Origin: Mycolicibacterium porcinum
GTDB taxonomy: Bacteria; Actinomycetota; Actinomycetes; Mycobacteriales; Mycobacteriaceae
Direction: 5' to 3'
Assembly (NCBI GenBank): GCA_001942045.1
Contig: MSTD01000022.1
Location: forward strand, 1 to 64,000
Length of the DNA: 64,000 nucleotides
The position numbers were made by a program, and so were the translations under genes. Below, piece after piece: positions 55,166 to 63,925 of the stretch. Position 1 is the first letter of the stretch, and every line of letters begins with the position of its first letter. The notes below the pieces were generated by a model. It did no database searches and had not been told where the DNA came from. It saw only the letters and a list, made by a program, of their open reading frames with translations.

Positions 55166-55633
55166 ATGAAACTGTCCAAGTTCGTGGCGGCCGCGTTGAC
55201 GGTCGGTGCGTTCGGAATGGGCGTCACAGGAATGGGGGTTCCGCTGGCGTCGGCGTCGCCTGCGGTGCCCGCACCGCTCAAGCCGGGGCACGGCAACGAC
55301 GACTGCTTCCCGTTCTGCAACGGCGGCCCGCCCGGCCACGATCGCGATTTCGACGGTCACGGTCGCGGACCTGACTTCGACAACCGCGGTCACTGGGATG
55401 ACAAGGGCCCGTGGTGGGCGAACAACCGGCACGACTGGTGGGATGACCGCCAGGGTCCGCCGCCGTGGGGCTGGGGCCCGCCGCCTCCGTTCCACTGGCG
55501 GGGCGGTCCGCTTCCACCGACCATCAACTACTGGGGATACAACTTGAACCCGGTGTGGGACAACGGGTTCCGGCAGTGGGGCGTGTGGCTCTTCGGCGTC
55601 TGGATCCCTATCATCGGGGTCGGTGTCGGCTGA
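55166..55633 (+). CDS. Secreted Trp/Pro/Gly-rich protein
   Basis: The 155-residue protein has a signal peptide (residues 1-32, cleaved near ASA/SPA). Its mature part is rich in Asp, His, Trp, Pro and Gly, with repeated WW pairs and PPPWGWGPPPP, ending in a hydrophobic WGVWLFGVWIPIIGVGVG. There are two cysteines only. ATG 55166 follows GAGGAGG. I recognise no family, although similar low-complexity secreted proteins occur in mycobacteria. A surface or cell-wall-binding role is a guess. Confidence 0.75.
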   Translation: MKLSKFVAAALTVGAFGMGVTGMGVPLASASPAVPAPLKPGHGNDDCFPFCNGGPPGHDRDFDGHGRGPDFDNRGHWDDKGPWWANNRHDWWDDRQGPPPWGWGPPPPFHWRGGPLPPTINYWGYNLNPVWDNGFRQWGVWLFGVWIPIIGVGVG

Positions 55634-55672
55634 TGCCCCGCCGGTAGTGCCACCGGCCACGCGGCATGCCGG

Positions 55673-56113
55673 TCAGCCGCTGGCACGGGTGGGGCCGTTG
55701 TCGCCGTCCTGATCGGAGTCCTCCTGATCGTGGCGGACGACGCGGACCTGCCCGTGTGGCAGGCATGCGGCGTAGCCGTGGTACTTCCCGTACAGCTCCC
55801 ACGAGGTTTGGCCTTCGTCGGGCCGGACATCGATCCGGTGACCGTCGGAGAAGCCCAGGTGGAGGCTGCCGTCCTTCTCCCAGTCGGCATGCGTGCAGCG
55901 TTGACCGGCGAAATCGAACAGCGGCCGCACCTCGTTGCGTAGTGCGCGTGGGTCCAGCGACACCACTTCGGAGTCGTCGGTGCCCGTTGCGGGCAGCGTC
56001 AGCTCCAGCGGAACCGAGATGACGAGTTCGTTGTAGTCGTCGAGGTTGAGCACCAGGCCATCACGAAAAGTGATCCGCTGGACCAAGCACCCTTGAATCC
56101 ATTGTTCGCTCAT
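55673..56113 (-). CDS. DUF6188-like protein
   Basis: A 146-residue soluble protein with a beta-rich core: WIQGCLVQRITFRDGLVLNLDDYNELVISVP (region 5-35), then LHLGFSDGHRIDVRPDE and SWELYGKYHGYAAC. This pattern fits the DUF6188 family, of unknown function. The start at ATG 56113 (MSEQWIQG) lies 86 bp from the divergent LLM oxidoreductase gene. The C-terminal 25 residues are acidic and probably disordered. Confidence 0.75.
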   Translation of the reverse strand: MSEQWIQGCLVQRITFRDGLVLNLDDYNELVISVPLELTLPATGTDDSEVVSLDPRALRNEVRPLFDFAGQRCTHADWEKDGSLHLGFSDGHRIDVRPDEGQTSWELYGKYHGYAACLPHGQVRVVRHDQEDSDQDGDNGPTRASG

Positions 56114-56199
56114 TGTCTTACTCTGTACCGCCGCGCGAGCGGGCACAAGAGGCGCCCTTCAGGTGTTACGCCCAATATGGATGGCATGGGAACGCACCG

Positions 56200-57081
56200 A
56201 TGAAGGTTCGATTCGGCGTCGGGTTGGGCGCGGAAACCGGCCCGGACGAGCTGGGCGACATCATCGATCACCTGGAGAGTTCCGGCGTCGACTCGGTGTG
56301 GTTTTCCGAGCTGGTCTATACCCCGGCGGTCGACCCCGTCGTCGGTATGGCCTACGCGCTGGCCCGCACCCGGCGGCTCAAGGTCGGGACCTCGGTCGCG
56401 ATCCTGCCGGGCCGCCATCCCGTTCTGGTGGCCAAACAGCTGGCTTCGCTGGCCGCGCTGGCACCCAAGCGGGTGCTGCCGGCGTTCGGCCTGCATTCGG
56501 CCCTTCCGGCCGAGCGGGACATCTTCGTCGTTCCCGACGGGCGCCGGGCCTCGGTGTTCGACGAATCGCTGGCCCTGCTGCGGTCGGCGCTGAGCGGCGG
56601 CGACGTGTCGTTCGAGGGTGAGTACTTCACTGTCCGTTCCGCACAGGTGCAGCCGCTGCCGGCGACACCGATCGATATCTGGCTGGGCGGATCGGCCCCG
56701 GCGGCACTGACCCGCATCGGCAAATACGGCGACGGCTGGCTCGGCAGCTTCCTCACCCCCGACGAGACGGGCGCGGCGCGCCGGCGCATCGAAGCCGAGG
56801 CGGTTGCCGCGGGCCGCACCATCGAGGCCGATCATTACGGCATCAGTCTCGCCGTCGGGGACGGTACGCTCCCGGCCGATCTGCTCGCCGCGGTCCGTCG
56901 CCGCCGACCTGACGTAGACCCCGAGGAACTGGTCGCCGCCGATTGGCCCACCCTGCATCGCCAACTCGACGGCTATCTGGCCGCCGGTCTGACCAAGTTC
57001 GTGATCAGGTCGGCCGGCCCCGCTGACCGCGGTGCGTTCCTGGAGCGGTTCACCGCTGAGCTGCTGCCGCGGCAGAACTGA
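56200..57081 (+). CDS. LLM-class (probably F420-dependent) oxidoreductase
   Basis: The 293-residue TIM-barrel protein has the bacterial-luciferase-like opening KVRFGVGLGAETGPDELG, the VDSVWFSEL strand-2 region, and KVGTSVAILPGRHPVLVAKQ typical of mycobacterial F420 enzymes. IWLGGSAPAALTRIGKYGDGWL closes the barrel. I prefer ATG 56200 over the longer frame from 56113, because family members begin at this strand. The substrate is unknown. Mycobacteria make F420, which favours that cofactor over FMN. Confidence 0.88.
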   Translation: MKVRFGVGLGAETGPDELGDIIDHLESSGVDSVWFSELVYTPAVDPVVGMAYALARTRRLKVGTSVAILPGRHPVLVAKQLASLAALAPKRVLPAFGLHSALPAERDIFVVPDGRRASVFDESLALLRSALSGGDVSFEGEYFTVRSAQVQPLPATPIDIWLGGSAPAALTRIGKYGDGWLGSFLTPDETGAARRRIEAEAVAAGRTIEADHYGISLAVGDGTLPADLLAAVRRRRPDVDPEELVAADWPTLHRQLDGYLAAGLTKFVIRSAGPADRGAFLERFTAELLPRQN

Positions 57082-57187
57082 ACTGCCGGTACAACTCCCG
57101 GCCAGTTGAACTTCCGCGTGTCGACCGTCGTGTTAGGGGGTGTGCGCAGGTCACGCGTGTGCCGCGCCTCGACCGAAGGAGACCGTC

Positions 57188-57667
57188 ATGAGGATGCGAG
57201 GCCTGTTTTGTGCGCTCGCGATCGTATTCGCACTGGTCACGGCGCCAACAGCGGCCGCTGACGATCGGTTGCAGTTCACCGGCACCACCTTGTCGGGTAC
57301 CCCGTTCAACGGGTCGAGCCTGGCCGGTCGGCCCGCGGTGCTGTGGTTCTGGACGCCGTGGTGCCCGTTCTGCAACGCCGAAGCACCGTCGGTGAGTCAG
57401 GTTGCCGCGGCCAATCCGCAGGTCGCCTTCGTCGGTGTGGCGGCACACTCAGATGTCGGGGCCATGCAGGGCTTCGTCGACAAGTACCACCTCAACTTCC
57501 CGAATCTGAATGACGCCGACGGGTCGATCTGGGCCCGCTACAACGTGCCGTGGCAGCCGGCCTACGTCTTCTACCGTGCCGACGGGTCATCCACGTTCGT
57601 CAACAACCCGACGTCGGCGATGCCGCACCAGGAGCTGGCCGATCGGGTTGCGGCTTTGAAGAGCTAG
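57188..57667 (+). CDS. mpt53: MPT53/DsbE-like secreted thioredoxin-fold oxidase
   Basis: The 159-residue protein has a signal peptide (to about residue 24) and a thioredoxin-like domain with active-site Cys59 and Cys62 in WTPWCPFCNAEAP, then PWQPAYVFYRADG with the cis-Pro region. It matches M. tuberculosis MPT53 (Rv2878c), an extracellular disulfide-forming protein. ATG 57188 follows GAAGGAG. The CcdA-like gene starts 8 bp after its stop, as Rv2877c does beside Rv2878c, and probably supplies reductant or recycles the active site. Confidence 0.93.
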   Translation: MRMRGLFCALAIVFALVTAPTAAADDRLQFTGTTLSGTPFNGSSLAGRPAVLWFWTPWCPFCNAEAPSVSQVAAANPQVAFVGVAAHSDVGAMQGFVDKYHLNFPNLNDADGSIWARYNVPWQPAYVFYRADGSSTFVNNPTSAMPHQELADRVAALKS

Positions 57668-57675
57668 TCACCCGC

Positions 57676-58566
57676 GTGCCAGACAACCTGGTGGGGTTGG
57701 CGTTCGGCGCGGGACTCGTCGCGGCACTCAACCCCTGCGGGTTCGCCTTGTTGCCCGGGTATCTCGCGCTGGTGGTGCGGGGCACCTCGCCGCGCGGACC
57801 ATTGCCGGCGCTGGGTCGGGCGCTGGTCGCCACCGTGGTGATGACCGCCGGATTCGTCGCGGTGTTCGGTGCGTTCGGGCTGCTCACGGTCGCCGCCGCG
57901 AGCACGGTTCAGCGCTATCTGCCCTACGTGACCCTGCTGATCGGGGTGGTCCTGGTCATTCTCGGTTGCTGGCTGCTGGCGGGGCGGCGGCTGGGGCTGC
58001 TGTTGCCGGACGTGGTGGCTCGGCATCCCGGGTGGGCGCCAACCGCACGGCTCGGATCGATGGCCGGCTACGGCGTCGGGTACGCGCTGGCCTCGCTCAC
58101 GTGCACCGTGGGGCCGTTCCTGGCGGTCACCGGCGCCACCCTGGAATCGAATACGGCCTTGCGTCGAGTTGCGGTGTTCGCCGCGTACGCGGCAGGTTTC
58201 GCGCTCGTCGTCGGTGTGCTCGCCGTCGCCGCGGCGCTGGCCGGCACGGTCGTGGTCGACCGGTTGCGGCGTGTCGTTCCCTATATCAGCCGGATCAGCG
58301 GCGCCTTGCTGATCGCCGTCGGCGCCTATGTCGCGTACTACGGCTGGTATGAGATCCAATTATTCAGTGCCGCAGGCAATCCCAGCGACCCGGTGATCGC
58401 TGCCGCCGGCCGAGTGCAGGGCACCCTCGCCGGCTGGGTACACCGGCACGGGGCCTGGCCGTGGTTGCTCGCCCTGCTCACGTTGGTGGCATTGGGTGTG
58501 TGGCTGGTCAGATTCGCCGGGAGAACTCGCCACGCACATCCGGCCACGGTGGACGACGCACCATAG
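57676..58566 (+). CDS. CcdA/DsbD-like membrane thiol transporter (Rv2877c-like)
   Basis: The 296-residue protein has about seven or eight helices. The CcdA motif appears in helix 1 as LNPCGFALLPGY, and a second conserved cysteine lies in ALASLTCTVGPF; these two form the thiol-relay pair across the membrane. It starts at GTG 57676, 8 bp after the MPT53-like gene, and is the likely redox partner of that exported protein. The C-terminus carries an extra hydrophobic helix. Its last 59 bp overlap the convergent GerW-like gene. Confidence 0.9.
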   Translation: MPDNLVGLAFGAGLVAALNPCGFALLPGYLALVVRGTSPRGPLPALGRALVATVVMTAGFVAVFGAFGLLTVAAASTVQRYLPYVTLLIGVVLVILGCWLLAGRRLGLLLPDVVARHPGWAPTARLGSMAGYGVGYALASLTCTVGPFLAVTGATLESNTALRRVAVFAAYAAGFALVVGVLAVAAALAGTVVVDRLRRVVPYISRISGALLIAVGAYVAYYGWYEIQLFSAAGNPSDPVIAAAGRVQGTLAGWVHRHGAWPWLLALLTLVALGVWLVRFAGRTRHAHPATVDDAP

Positions 58567-58840
58567 CGACCGTGGCCAATGTCGCTGCCACCAATCCGAT
58601 CAGCTCACCCATCAACGCGATCCGCGTGTTGTCCACGGCCGGTTCCCAGGTGGACTTGCCGTCCTTGATGACGAAGATCCCCAGTGGTCTGGAATGGGAG
58701 CGCCCGCTGTCGGACCGGTGCCGGACCTTGCTCACCGGTATCACCGTCGCTCCGTCGGGCGTCACATACGGATCACCGAACACCCGTGATGTCGTCGCGG
58801 AATCGGCAGAGATGCTGTCGAGCGCATCGGGTAGGCGCAT
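58508..58840 (-). CDS. GerW/YtfJ-family protein with C-terminal membrane helix
   Basis: A 110-residue protein whose central block FGDPYVTPDGATVIPVSKV and PLGIFVIKDGKSTW match the GerW (spore protein YtfJ) family, followed by one hydrophobic helix near residues 78-96. Mycobacteria are not known to sporulate by the Bacillus route, so the role must differ. ATG 58840 (MRLPDALDS) is chosen because AGGAAGG sits nine bases upstream; an ATG at 58849 lies too close to that site. It follows an acidic small protein gene on the same strand. Confidence 0.75.
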   Translation of the reverse strand: MRLPDALDSISADSATTSRVFGDPYVTPDGATVIPVSKVRHRSDSGRSHSRPLGIFVIKDGKSTWEPAVDNTRIALMGELIGLVAATLATVAMVRRPPWPDVRGEFSRRI

Positions 58841-58857
58841 GCCGGGCATCCTTCCTG

Positions 58858-59070
58858 TCAGCGGTCGAAGTCGGACTCGTCGTCGAGAGGTACCACGATG
58901 GCCTGATCGATCAGATCGGCTTCGGCGGCGTCGGTATCCGTCGAGATTCGCACCCGCCGCAGGTCCGACATCGCATCGTCCTCATCGTCGACACCGACCG
59001 GTATCAGTTGTTCGACGACGTCCGCTTCCGGGGCGTCGTCATCGAATTCACCACGTTGCGTGTGCGTCAT
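58858..59070 (-). CDS. Small acidic protein upstream of the GerW-like gene
   Basis: A 70-residue protein, highly acidic (runs such as EFDDDAPEAD and DDEDDAM) and without cysteine or membrane segments. ATG 59070 (MTHTQRGEF) follows a strong GGGGAGG site, which supports real translation. It ends 17 bp before the GerW-like start, so the two probably form an operon. Two short repeats of AEAD/PEAD-VV/LI followed by a Val-rich stretch suggest an internal duplication. Confidence 0.65.
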   Translation of the reverse strand: MTHTQRGEFDDDAPEADVVEQLIPVGVDDEDDAMSDLRRVRISTDTDAAEADLIDQAIVVPLDDESDFDR

Positions 59071-59175
59071 GATCCTCCCCTCACAGACCGGCATCGCCAT
59101 CCACACCGATTGTGCTACCCGGGAAGTGGTGTTTCAACGAGAATTTCGGGCCGCTCGGCGCACGGGCGGGAAGAT

Positions 59176-59598
59176 TCATTGTTCGGCAACGGAACTCAGT
59201 GCGGTGCGGACGCGTTCGGGAATGGGGCGCTTGGACCAGTCATCGGTCGAGACGATGACGTAGACGTTGCTCCCGCACACCCTGGGCTGTTCGTCGCCGG
59301 AAGCGTCGGTGCCGAGGACCGTGAAGCCGATGGTGAAGCTGGTGGTGCCGATGCGTTCACACCGCACGGCGATTCGCACCGACTCCCGCCAGCGGACCGG
59401 CGCCCGGAAATCGATCTCGCTGTGCACCACCTGCATGTCGAGGCCGTCGGCGATCAGGTCGGCGTAACTGACCCGCAGGTGGTCGAACAGCCCGGTGCAT
59501 GCCTCGTCGAACCAGGTGAGGTAGTGGCCGTTGAACACCACACCCTGCTGGTCGATTTCGGCGTAGCGCGGCACGATGCCGAAGCTGTACTGAGTCAC
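59176..59598 (-). CDS. 4HBT/YbgC-type hotdog acyl-CoA thioesterase
   Basis: A 140-residue hotdog protein with RYAEIDQQGVVFNGHYLTWFDEA, the YbgC/4-hydroxybenzoyl-CoA thioesterase signature in which the Asp after AEI and the N-x-x-Y stretch lie at the active site. HSEIDFRAPVRW follows as expected. GTG 59598 (VTQYSFG) has GGAG eight bases upstream and is preferred over the longer reading from 59634. It is divergent from the threonine dehydratase gene by 98 bp. Substrate unknown. Confidence 0.85.
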   Translation of the reverse strand: MTQYSFGIVPRYAEIDQQGVVFNGHYLTWFDEACTGLFDHLRVSYADLIADGLDMQVVHSEIDFRAPVRWRESVRIAVRCERIGTTSFTIGFTVLGTDASGDEQPRVCGSNVYVIVSTDDWSKRPIPERVRTALSSVAEQ

Positions 59599-59696
59599 GT
59601 GAGCACTCCAAGGTCGGCGGGTCTGGGGCTCCACGCTAACGGGTCGCGGCCCGGCCCGGACTTTCGCCGGTTCGTTCGACGGGAGAGACTTGTGCC

Positions 59697-60650
59697 GTGA
59701 AGCTGGTGACCCTCGACGACATCGCCGCCGCGGCCCGGCGGATCGACTCCGACATCGTGCGGACTCCGCTGCTGGCCGCCGGGTGGGGTGACCCTGAGCG
59801 ACCGCTCTGGCTCAAGCCGGAGAATCTCCAGCCGATCGGCGCCTTCAAGATCCGCGGTGCGTTCAACGCCCTCGGTCGGCTCGAACCGGGGGTCCGGGCC
59901 AGGGGAGTGGTGGCCTATTCGAGCGGCAATCATGCTCAGGCAGTGGCATATGCGGCGGCGGCATTCGGCGTCGCCGCCTACATCGTGATGCCCGAGGAGA
60001 CGCCGACCGTGAAGGTGCAGGCCACCCGGGATCACGGGGCACAGGTGGTGCTGTGTGGCGCCGGGCAGCGTGAAGCGGTCGCCGCGGAGTTGGTCGAGCG
60101 GACCGGCGGTGTGCTGGTGCCGCCCTTCGACCATCCTGACGTGATCGCCGGTCAGGGCACCATCGGTTCGGAGATCGCGCAGGACCTGCCCGAGGTCGCA
60201 TCCGTGTTCATCCCCGTCAGCGGCGGCGGGCTGGCCTCGGGTGTGGGCACCGCCATCCGCGCGTTGTGCCCGCGCGCCAACATATTCGGCGTCGAGCCCG
60301 AACTCGCCGGCGACACCGCCGAAAGCCTGGCAGTCGGCCACCGCGTGGACTGGCCTGTGGCGCAACGTAACCGGACGATCGCCGACGGATTGCGCTCGAC
60401 CCCCTCCGAGCTGACATTCGCCCATCTGCAACGTGTGCTCGACGATGTCATCACCGTGACCGAGGACGAGATCCGGTCGTCGGTACGGGAACTGGCCCAC
60501 CGTGCGCGTCTGGTCGCCGAACCCAGCGGAGCAGTGGCGCTGGCGGGCTACCGCAAGGTGGCAGCGCCGCCTGGCCCGGCCGTGGTGATCGTCTCCGGTG
60601 GCAACATCGAACCACCGATGCTGGCCGACATCCTGTCCGCCGGTCAGTGA
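59697..60650 (+). CDS. Threonine/serine dehydratase (PLP-dependent)
   Basis: The 317-residue fold-type II PLP enzyme has Lys51 in GAFKIRGA as the cofactor Schiff base, SSGNHAQAVAY as the substrate/phosphate loop, and SGGGLASG binding the PLP phosphate. It lacks the C-terminal ACT-like regulatory domain of biosynthetic IlvA, so it belongs to the catabolic or racemase-like group that deaminates threonine or serine. Its GTG start is at 59697. It overlaps the convergent POT gene by 7 bp. Confidence 0.9.
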   Translation: MKLVTLDDIAAAARRIDSDIVRTPLLAAGWGDPERPLWLKPENLQPIGAFKIRGAFNALGRLEPGVRARGVVAYSSGNHAQAVAYAAAAFGVAAYIVMPEETPTVKVQATRDHGAQVVLCGAGQREAVAAELVERTGGVLVPPFDHPDVIAGQGTIGSEIAQDLPEVASVFIPVSGGGLASGVGTAIRALCPRANIFGVEPELAGDTAESLAVGHRVDWPVAQRNRTIADGLRSTPSELTFAHLQRVLDDVITVTEDEIRSSVRELAHRARLVAEPSGAVALAGYRKVAAPPGPAVVIVSGGNIEPPMLADILSAGQ

Positions 60651-62101
60651 ACCCCTTCCATCAGCCGGCTGATCCGAGGCGACAGCAGCAGAACCACGAC
60701 GCCGGCGAGGATCGCCACCACTCCGAGGATGCCGAAATAGGCGAACTCGTGCGCCGGGTCGTAATGCTGCGCGAGTACACCTGACATCGCGGTGCCGAGC
60801 CCGACCGAGAAGAAGAACAGCGCCATCATCTGCGCCCGGAATGCCTGTGGGGCAAGCTTTGTCGTAACCGAGAGTCCGATCGGTGACAGCAACAGCTCGG
60901 AGACCGCGAACACCACCATGATGCCGGCCACCAGCAGCGCGGGCACCACCCGGCCCGCGGTCGAGGCGGTCGGCAGGAACAGCAGGAACGCCGCGCCCAT
61001 GCCGATCACGCCGTAGGCGAATTTGTGCGGGGTGGTCGGTGCGCGGTTGCCCAACCGGGTCCACAGGATCGCGAACAACGGTGAGAGCAGGATGATCCAG
61101 ACGGGTTCGATCGACCCGATCCAATTCGACGGCGCCTGCCAGCCGAATACGGACCAGTTGACCCGTTCGTCGGAGTAGACGGCCAGCACCGTGAAGGTCT
61201 GCTGGAACAGCGACCAGAACACCGCGTTGGCGATGAACAGGGGGATGAACGCCCTGACCCGGGTGCGTTCGATTTCCGACACCTTGGCACTGGTCAGCAT
61301 CACCACGAAATACATCACCGAGGCCACCACGATCACCCCGGTGGTGAACTGCGACAGGTTCGCGAGATCGACCACATGCATCGCGAACAGCGCGGCCACG
61401 GCCACGCCAAGTGCGGCGACAACGCCGATGACCTTGCCGATTGCCCCGGGCGGCAACGGGTTTGCCACGACGCGTCCGTGGCTCCCGAGATTGCGCCGGA
61501 ACACCACGTACTGCGCGAGCCCCAGTGCCATACCGATGGCCGCGGCGCCGAACGCGTAGTGGAAGCCGGCGCGGGTCTGCAGCAACCCCGTTGTCAGCGG
61601 TCCGACGAAGGCGCCCAGATTGACTCCGAGGTAGAACAACGTGAACCCGCCGTCGGCGCGCGGGTCGTCCTTGTCGTACAGCGTGCCCAGCAGCGAGGAC
61701 GCGTTGGCCTTGAGGGCGCCGGAGCCGAGGGCGACCAGGACCAGGCCGACGCCCACCCCGGACAGGCCCGGAACGACCGCCAGGGCGATGTGCCCGGCCA
61801 TCACGACAAGCCCGCCGTAGAACACCGTGCGTTCCATGCCCAGCACGCGATCGGCGATCCATGCGCCGAGGACGGTGGACAGGTACACCAATCCTCCGTA
61901 CGCGCCGACGATGCCGGTGGCGGTGCTCTTGGGTAACCCCAGGCCGCCTTCGGTAGCCGTGTAGTACAGGTAGTAACCCAGGATGGTGAGCATCCCGTAG
62001 AACGAGAAACGCTCCCACAATTCCACCCCGAACAGATTGGCCAGCCCGATGGGATGGCCGAAGAACCCGCGGTGGCGTGGTGGCTCCGGCACGTGCTGCA
62101 T
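60644..62101 (-). CDS. POT/PTR-family peptide transporter
   Basis: The 485-residue proton-coupled transporter has about 14 helices and the family motif ELWERFSFYGM (the ExxERF pattern) in helix 1, followed by YLSTVLGAWIADR and, later, FYLGVNLGAFVGPL. It is of the DtpT/YjdL type that imports di- and tripeptides. ATG 62101 lies behind GGTGG. No peptidase gene is adjacent. Confidence 0.92.
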   Translation of the reverse strand: MQHVPEPPRHRGFFGHPIGLANLFGVELWERFSFYGMLTILGYYLYYTATEGGLGLPKSTATGIVGAYGGLVYLSTVLGAWIADRVLGMERTVFYGGLVVMAGHIALAVVPGLSGVGVGLVLVALGSGALKANASSLLGTLYDKDDPRADGGFTLFYLGVNLGAFVGPLTTGLLQTRAGFHYAFGAAAIGMALGLAQYVVFRRNLGSHGRVVANPLPPGAIGKVIGVVAALGVAVAALFAMHVVDLANLSQFTTGVIVVASVMYFVVMLTSAKVSEIERTRVRAFIPLFIANAVFWSLFQQTFTVLAVYSDERVNWSVFGWQAPSNWIGSIEPVWIILLSPLFAILWTRLGNRAPTTPHKFAYGVIGMGAAFLLFLPTASTAGRVVPALLVAGIMVVFAVSELLLSPIGLSVTTKLAPQAFRAQMMALFFFSVGLGTAMSGVLAQHYDPAHEFAYFGILGVVAILAGVVVLLLSPRISRLMEGVH

Positions 62102-62312
62102 GGGTCACCACCTTGCCATGCGCGGCCGCCGGCCGACAGATATTGACGGCGATTTCGGCAAACTACGGCGCCGTTGTGTACTGGCGCTTCTGTGGCACAG
62201 CACATTTCGGCACGTGCGAGCGTGCGCGATCGAAGGTCCGGGGGATGGCTACGATGCTGCCACCCGGTAATGTCACCGTGAAACGTTTGGACGACGGCCA
62301 CACTTTTCGGGG

Positions 62313-63752
62313 GTGAACGTGGACGCGGTGCTCGGTGTTTCGTTGACACCGTCGACCGTCGGCCTGGTCCTGGTCGAGGGCAGCGAGGCTGACGGGGCGA
62401 CCGTCGACCACAACGCCCTCGACATCCGCGGCCTTGCCCCCGCGCGGACCGATGACATCTGCGCTGACGTGGTGAAGGCAGTTCGGCGCGCCGAAAGGGT
62501 TGCGGCAGAACATGGTTTGCGGCTGACCACGATCGGTGTCACCTGGAGTTCCGGGGCGGCCACCGAGTCAGCCGTGTTGTTGAAGAAGTTCGCCGATGCC
62601 GGGTTTGCCGACGTGGTTCCGGTGCGGTTACCGCACGCGACCGATGCGCTGGCGCGCCGCGTGGCCGGCATCGTCGGATTCGACACCACCGGCGTCTGCG
62701 TTCTGGAACCCGATGTCGTGCAGGCGATGACGGTGGCCGGCGACAGTCCGGTTCAGACCACGGTCAGTCGTGGCATCGAAACCGTGGCCGGCCTCACCAG
62801 TTGGTTGTCCGACATCTTCGACACGGCTGATCCCCGCCCAGATGCACTGGTGGTCGTGGGATCTGCCGTCGATCTGGACTCGGTGCTGCCGAAATTGGAA
62901 CGAGCGCTTGCGGTATCGGTGTTCACACCTGCCGAACCGGGGTTGCCGTTGGCCCGCGGCGCCGCACTGGCCTCGGTGCGCCGAGGCCGGTTGACCGCCG
63001 CCAATCGCACCGGTCCGTTCGGTTGGCGCTGGCCCACCAGGCAGTTGACGCCACTGGCGATATTGGTCGGTGGAGTACTGGCCTTCGGGGTGTCACTCGC
63101 GCTCGCCGTCGGTCAGCAGCTGCTACCGGGTTCAGAGCCGACACCGCACCGGAGCACTCGTCCGGTGGTGAGTACCTCGGGGGACTCCGGCGCCGTACAA
63201 CCGCCCGCGGCGGTCCCGCTTCCGGCGGCTCCGGCGGCCGAAGTCCCGTCCGTACTCGAGCCCGTGGTCGAGGACGCAGGGCCGGAGCATCTGGTGGATC
63301 AAAGCGTCCCAGCCCCATCCGAACACACCGCGGTGCCCAGCGAGCAGCCGGCTCCGACCGGGTCCGAGCTCGCACCGGTGCCATCGGAGCTGCCGCCGGC
63401 ATTGCCCGAGCAGGTGCCCGGTGCGCCCCCACCCGAGGCGGGAGCACAGCCACCGCTGGCAGACCCCGCGGCGCCGCAGCCGCCCTCGCCGATCTCGGAG
63501 GTGCCGCCGCCTCCGGCACCTCCGCCGTCGCCTACTCCCGAGGTCTCGCCGCCGCCTGCGCCGAACCCGCCACCGGAAGCGGCACCCATACAGCAGACGG
63601 CAGCGCAGGCACCGGCGGCCGAAGCGGCGCCGCCCGCGCCGGAAGTGGTACCTCCAGCACCGGAAGCGGTGCCGCCCGCACCTGAGCCGGTTCCGGTGGC
63701 GCCAGAGTCGCAGGCACCCGAACCGGAGGCACCGCTTCCGGCCGCACCCTGA
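62313..63752 (+). CDS. DUF7159-like membrane protein with Pro-rich tail
   Basis: The 479-residue protein has an N-terminal domain (about 1-235) resembling an actin/HSP70-type ATPase half (LGVSLTPSTVGLVLVEGSE, then SSGAATESAVLLKKF and VVGSAVDLDSVLPKL), one membrane helix at about 248-270 and a long extracytoplasmic tail of Pro-, Ala- and Glu-rich repeats (PPAPEVVPPAPEAVPPAPEP). Such DUF7159 proteins are mycobacterial and uncharacterised. It starts at GTG 62313. The tail may span the periplasm or bind cell-wall polymers (inference). Confidence 0.8.
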   Translation: MNVDAVLGVSLTPSTVGLVLVEGSEADGATVDHNALDIRGLAPARTDDICADVVKAVRRAERVAAEHGLRLTTIGVTWSSGAATESAVLLKKFADAGFADVVPVRLPHATDALARRVAGIVGFDTTGVCVLEPDVVQAMTVAGDSPVQTTVSRGIETVAGLTSWLSDIFDTADPRPDALVVVGSAVDLDSVLPKLERALAVSVFTPAEPGLPLARGAALASVRRGRLTAANRTGPFGWRWPTRQLTPLAILVGGVLAFGVSLALAVGQQLLPGSEPTPHRSTRPVVSTSGDSGAVQPPAAVPLPAAPAAEVPSVLEPVVEDAGPEHLVDQSVPAPSEHTAVPSEQPAPTGSELAPVPSELPPALPEQVPGAPPPEAGAQPPLADPAAPQPPSPISEVPPPPAPPPSPTPEVSPPPAPNPPPEAAPIQQTAAQAPAAEAAPPAPEVVPPAPEAVPPAPEPVPVAPESQAPEPEAPLPAAP

Positions 63753-63925
63753 TCTGTGACGTTGCTGAGACGCGGAGAGGTGCGCCGATCTTGCGGTGAA
63801 ACGTTCTGACGCGTCGCGTCGATGTGTTCACCATGGGCAACTCATCGCGCTCCCGGCGACACCGTTCTGCCGCTGTCACGCTGCGCCTAAACGGTGCAGT
63901 CTCGGCGAGCACCTACACTGGAGGA

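Noticed and set aside
59595..62111. Minus-strand open frame of 838 codons
   Set aside because: It is a shadow across the POT transporter and threonine dehydratase genes, with Arg/Gly-rich translation and no motifs.
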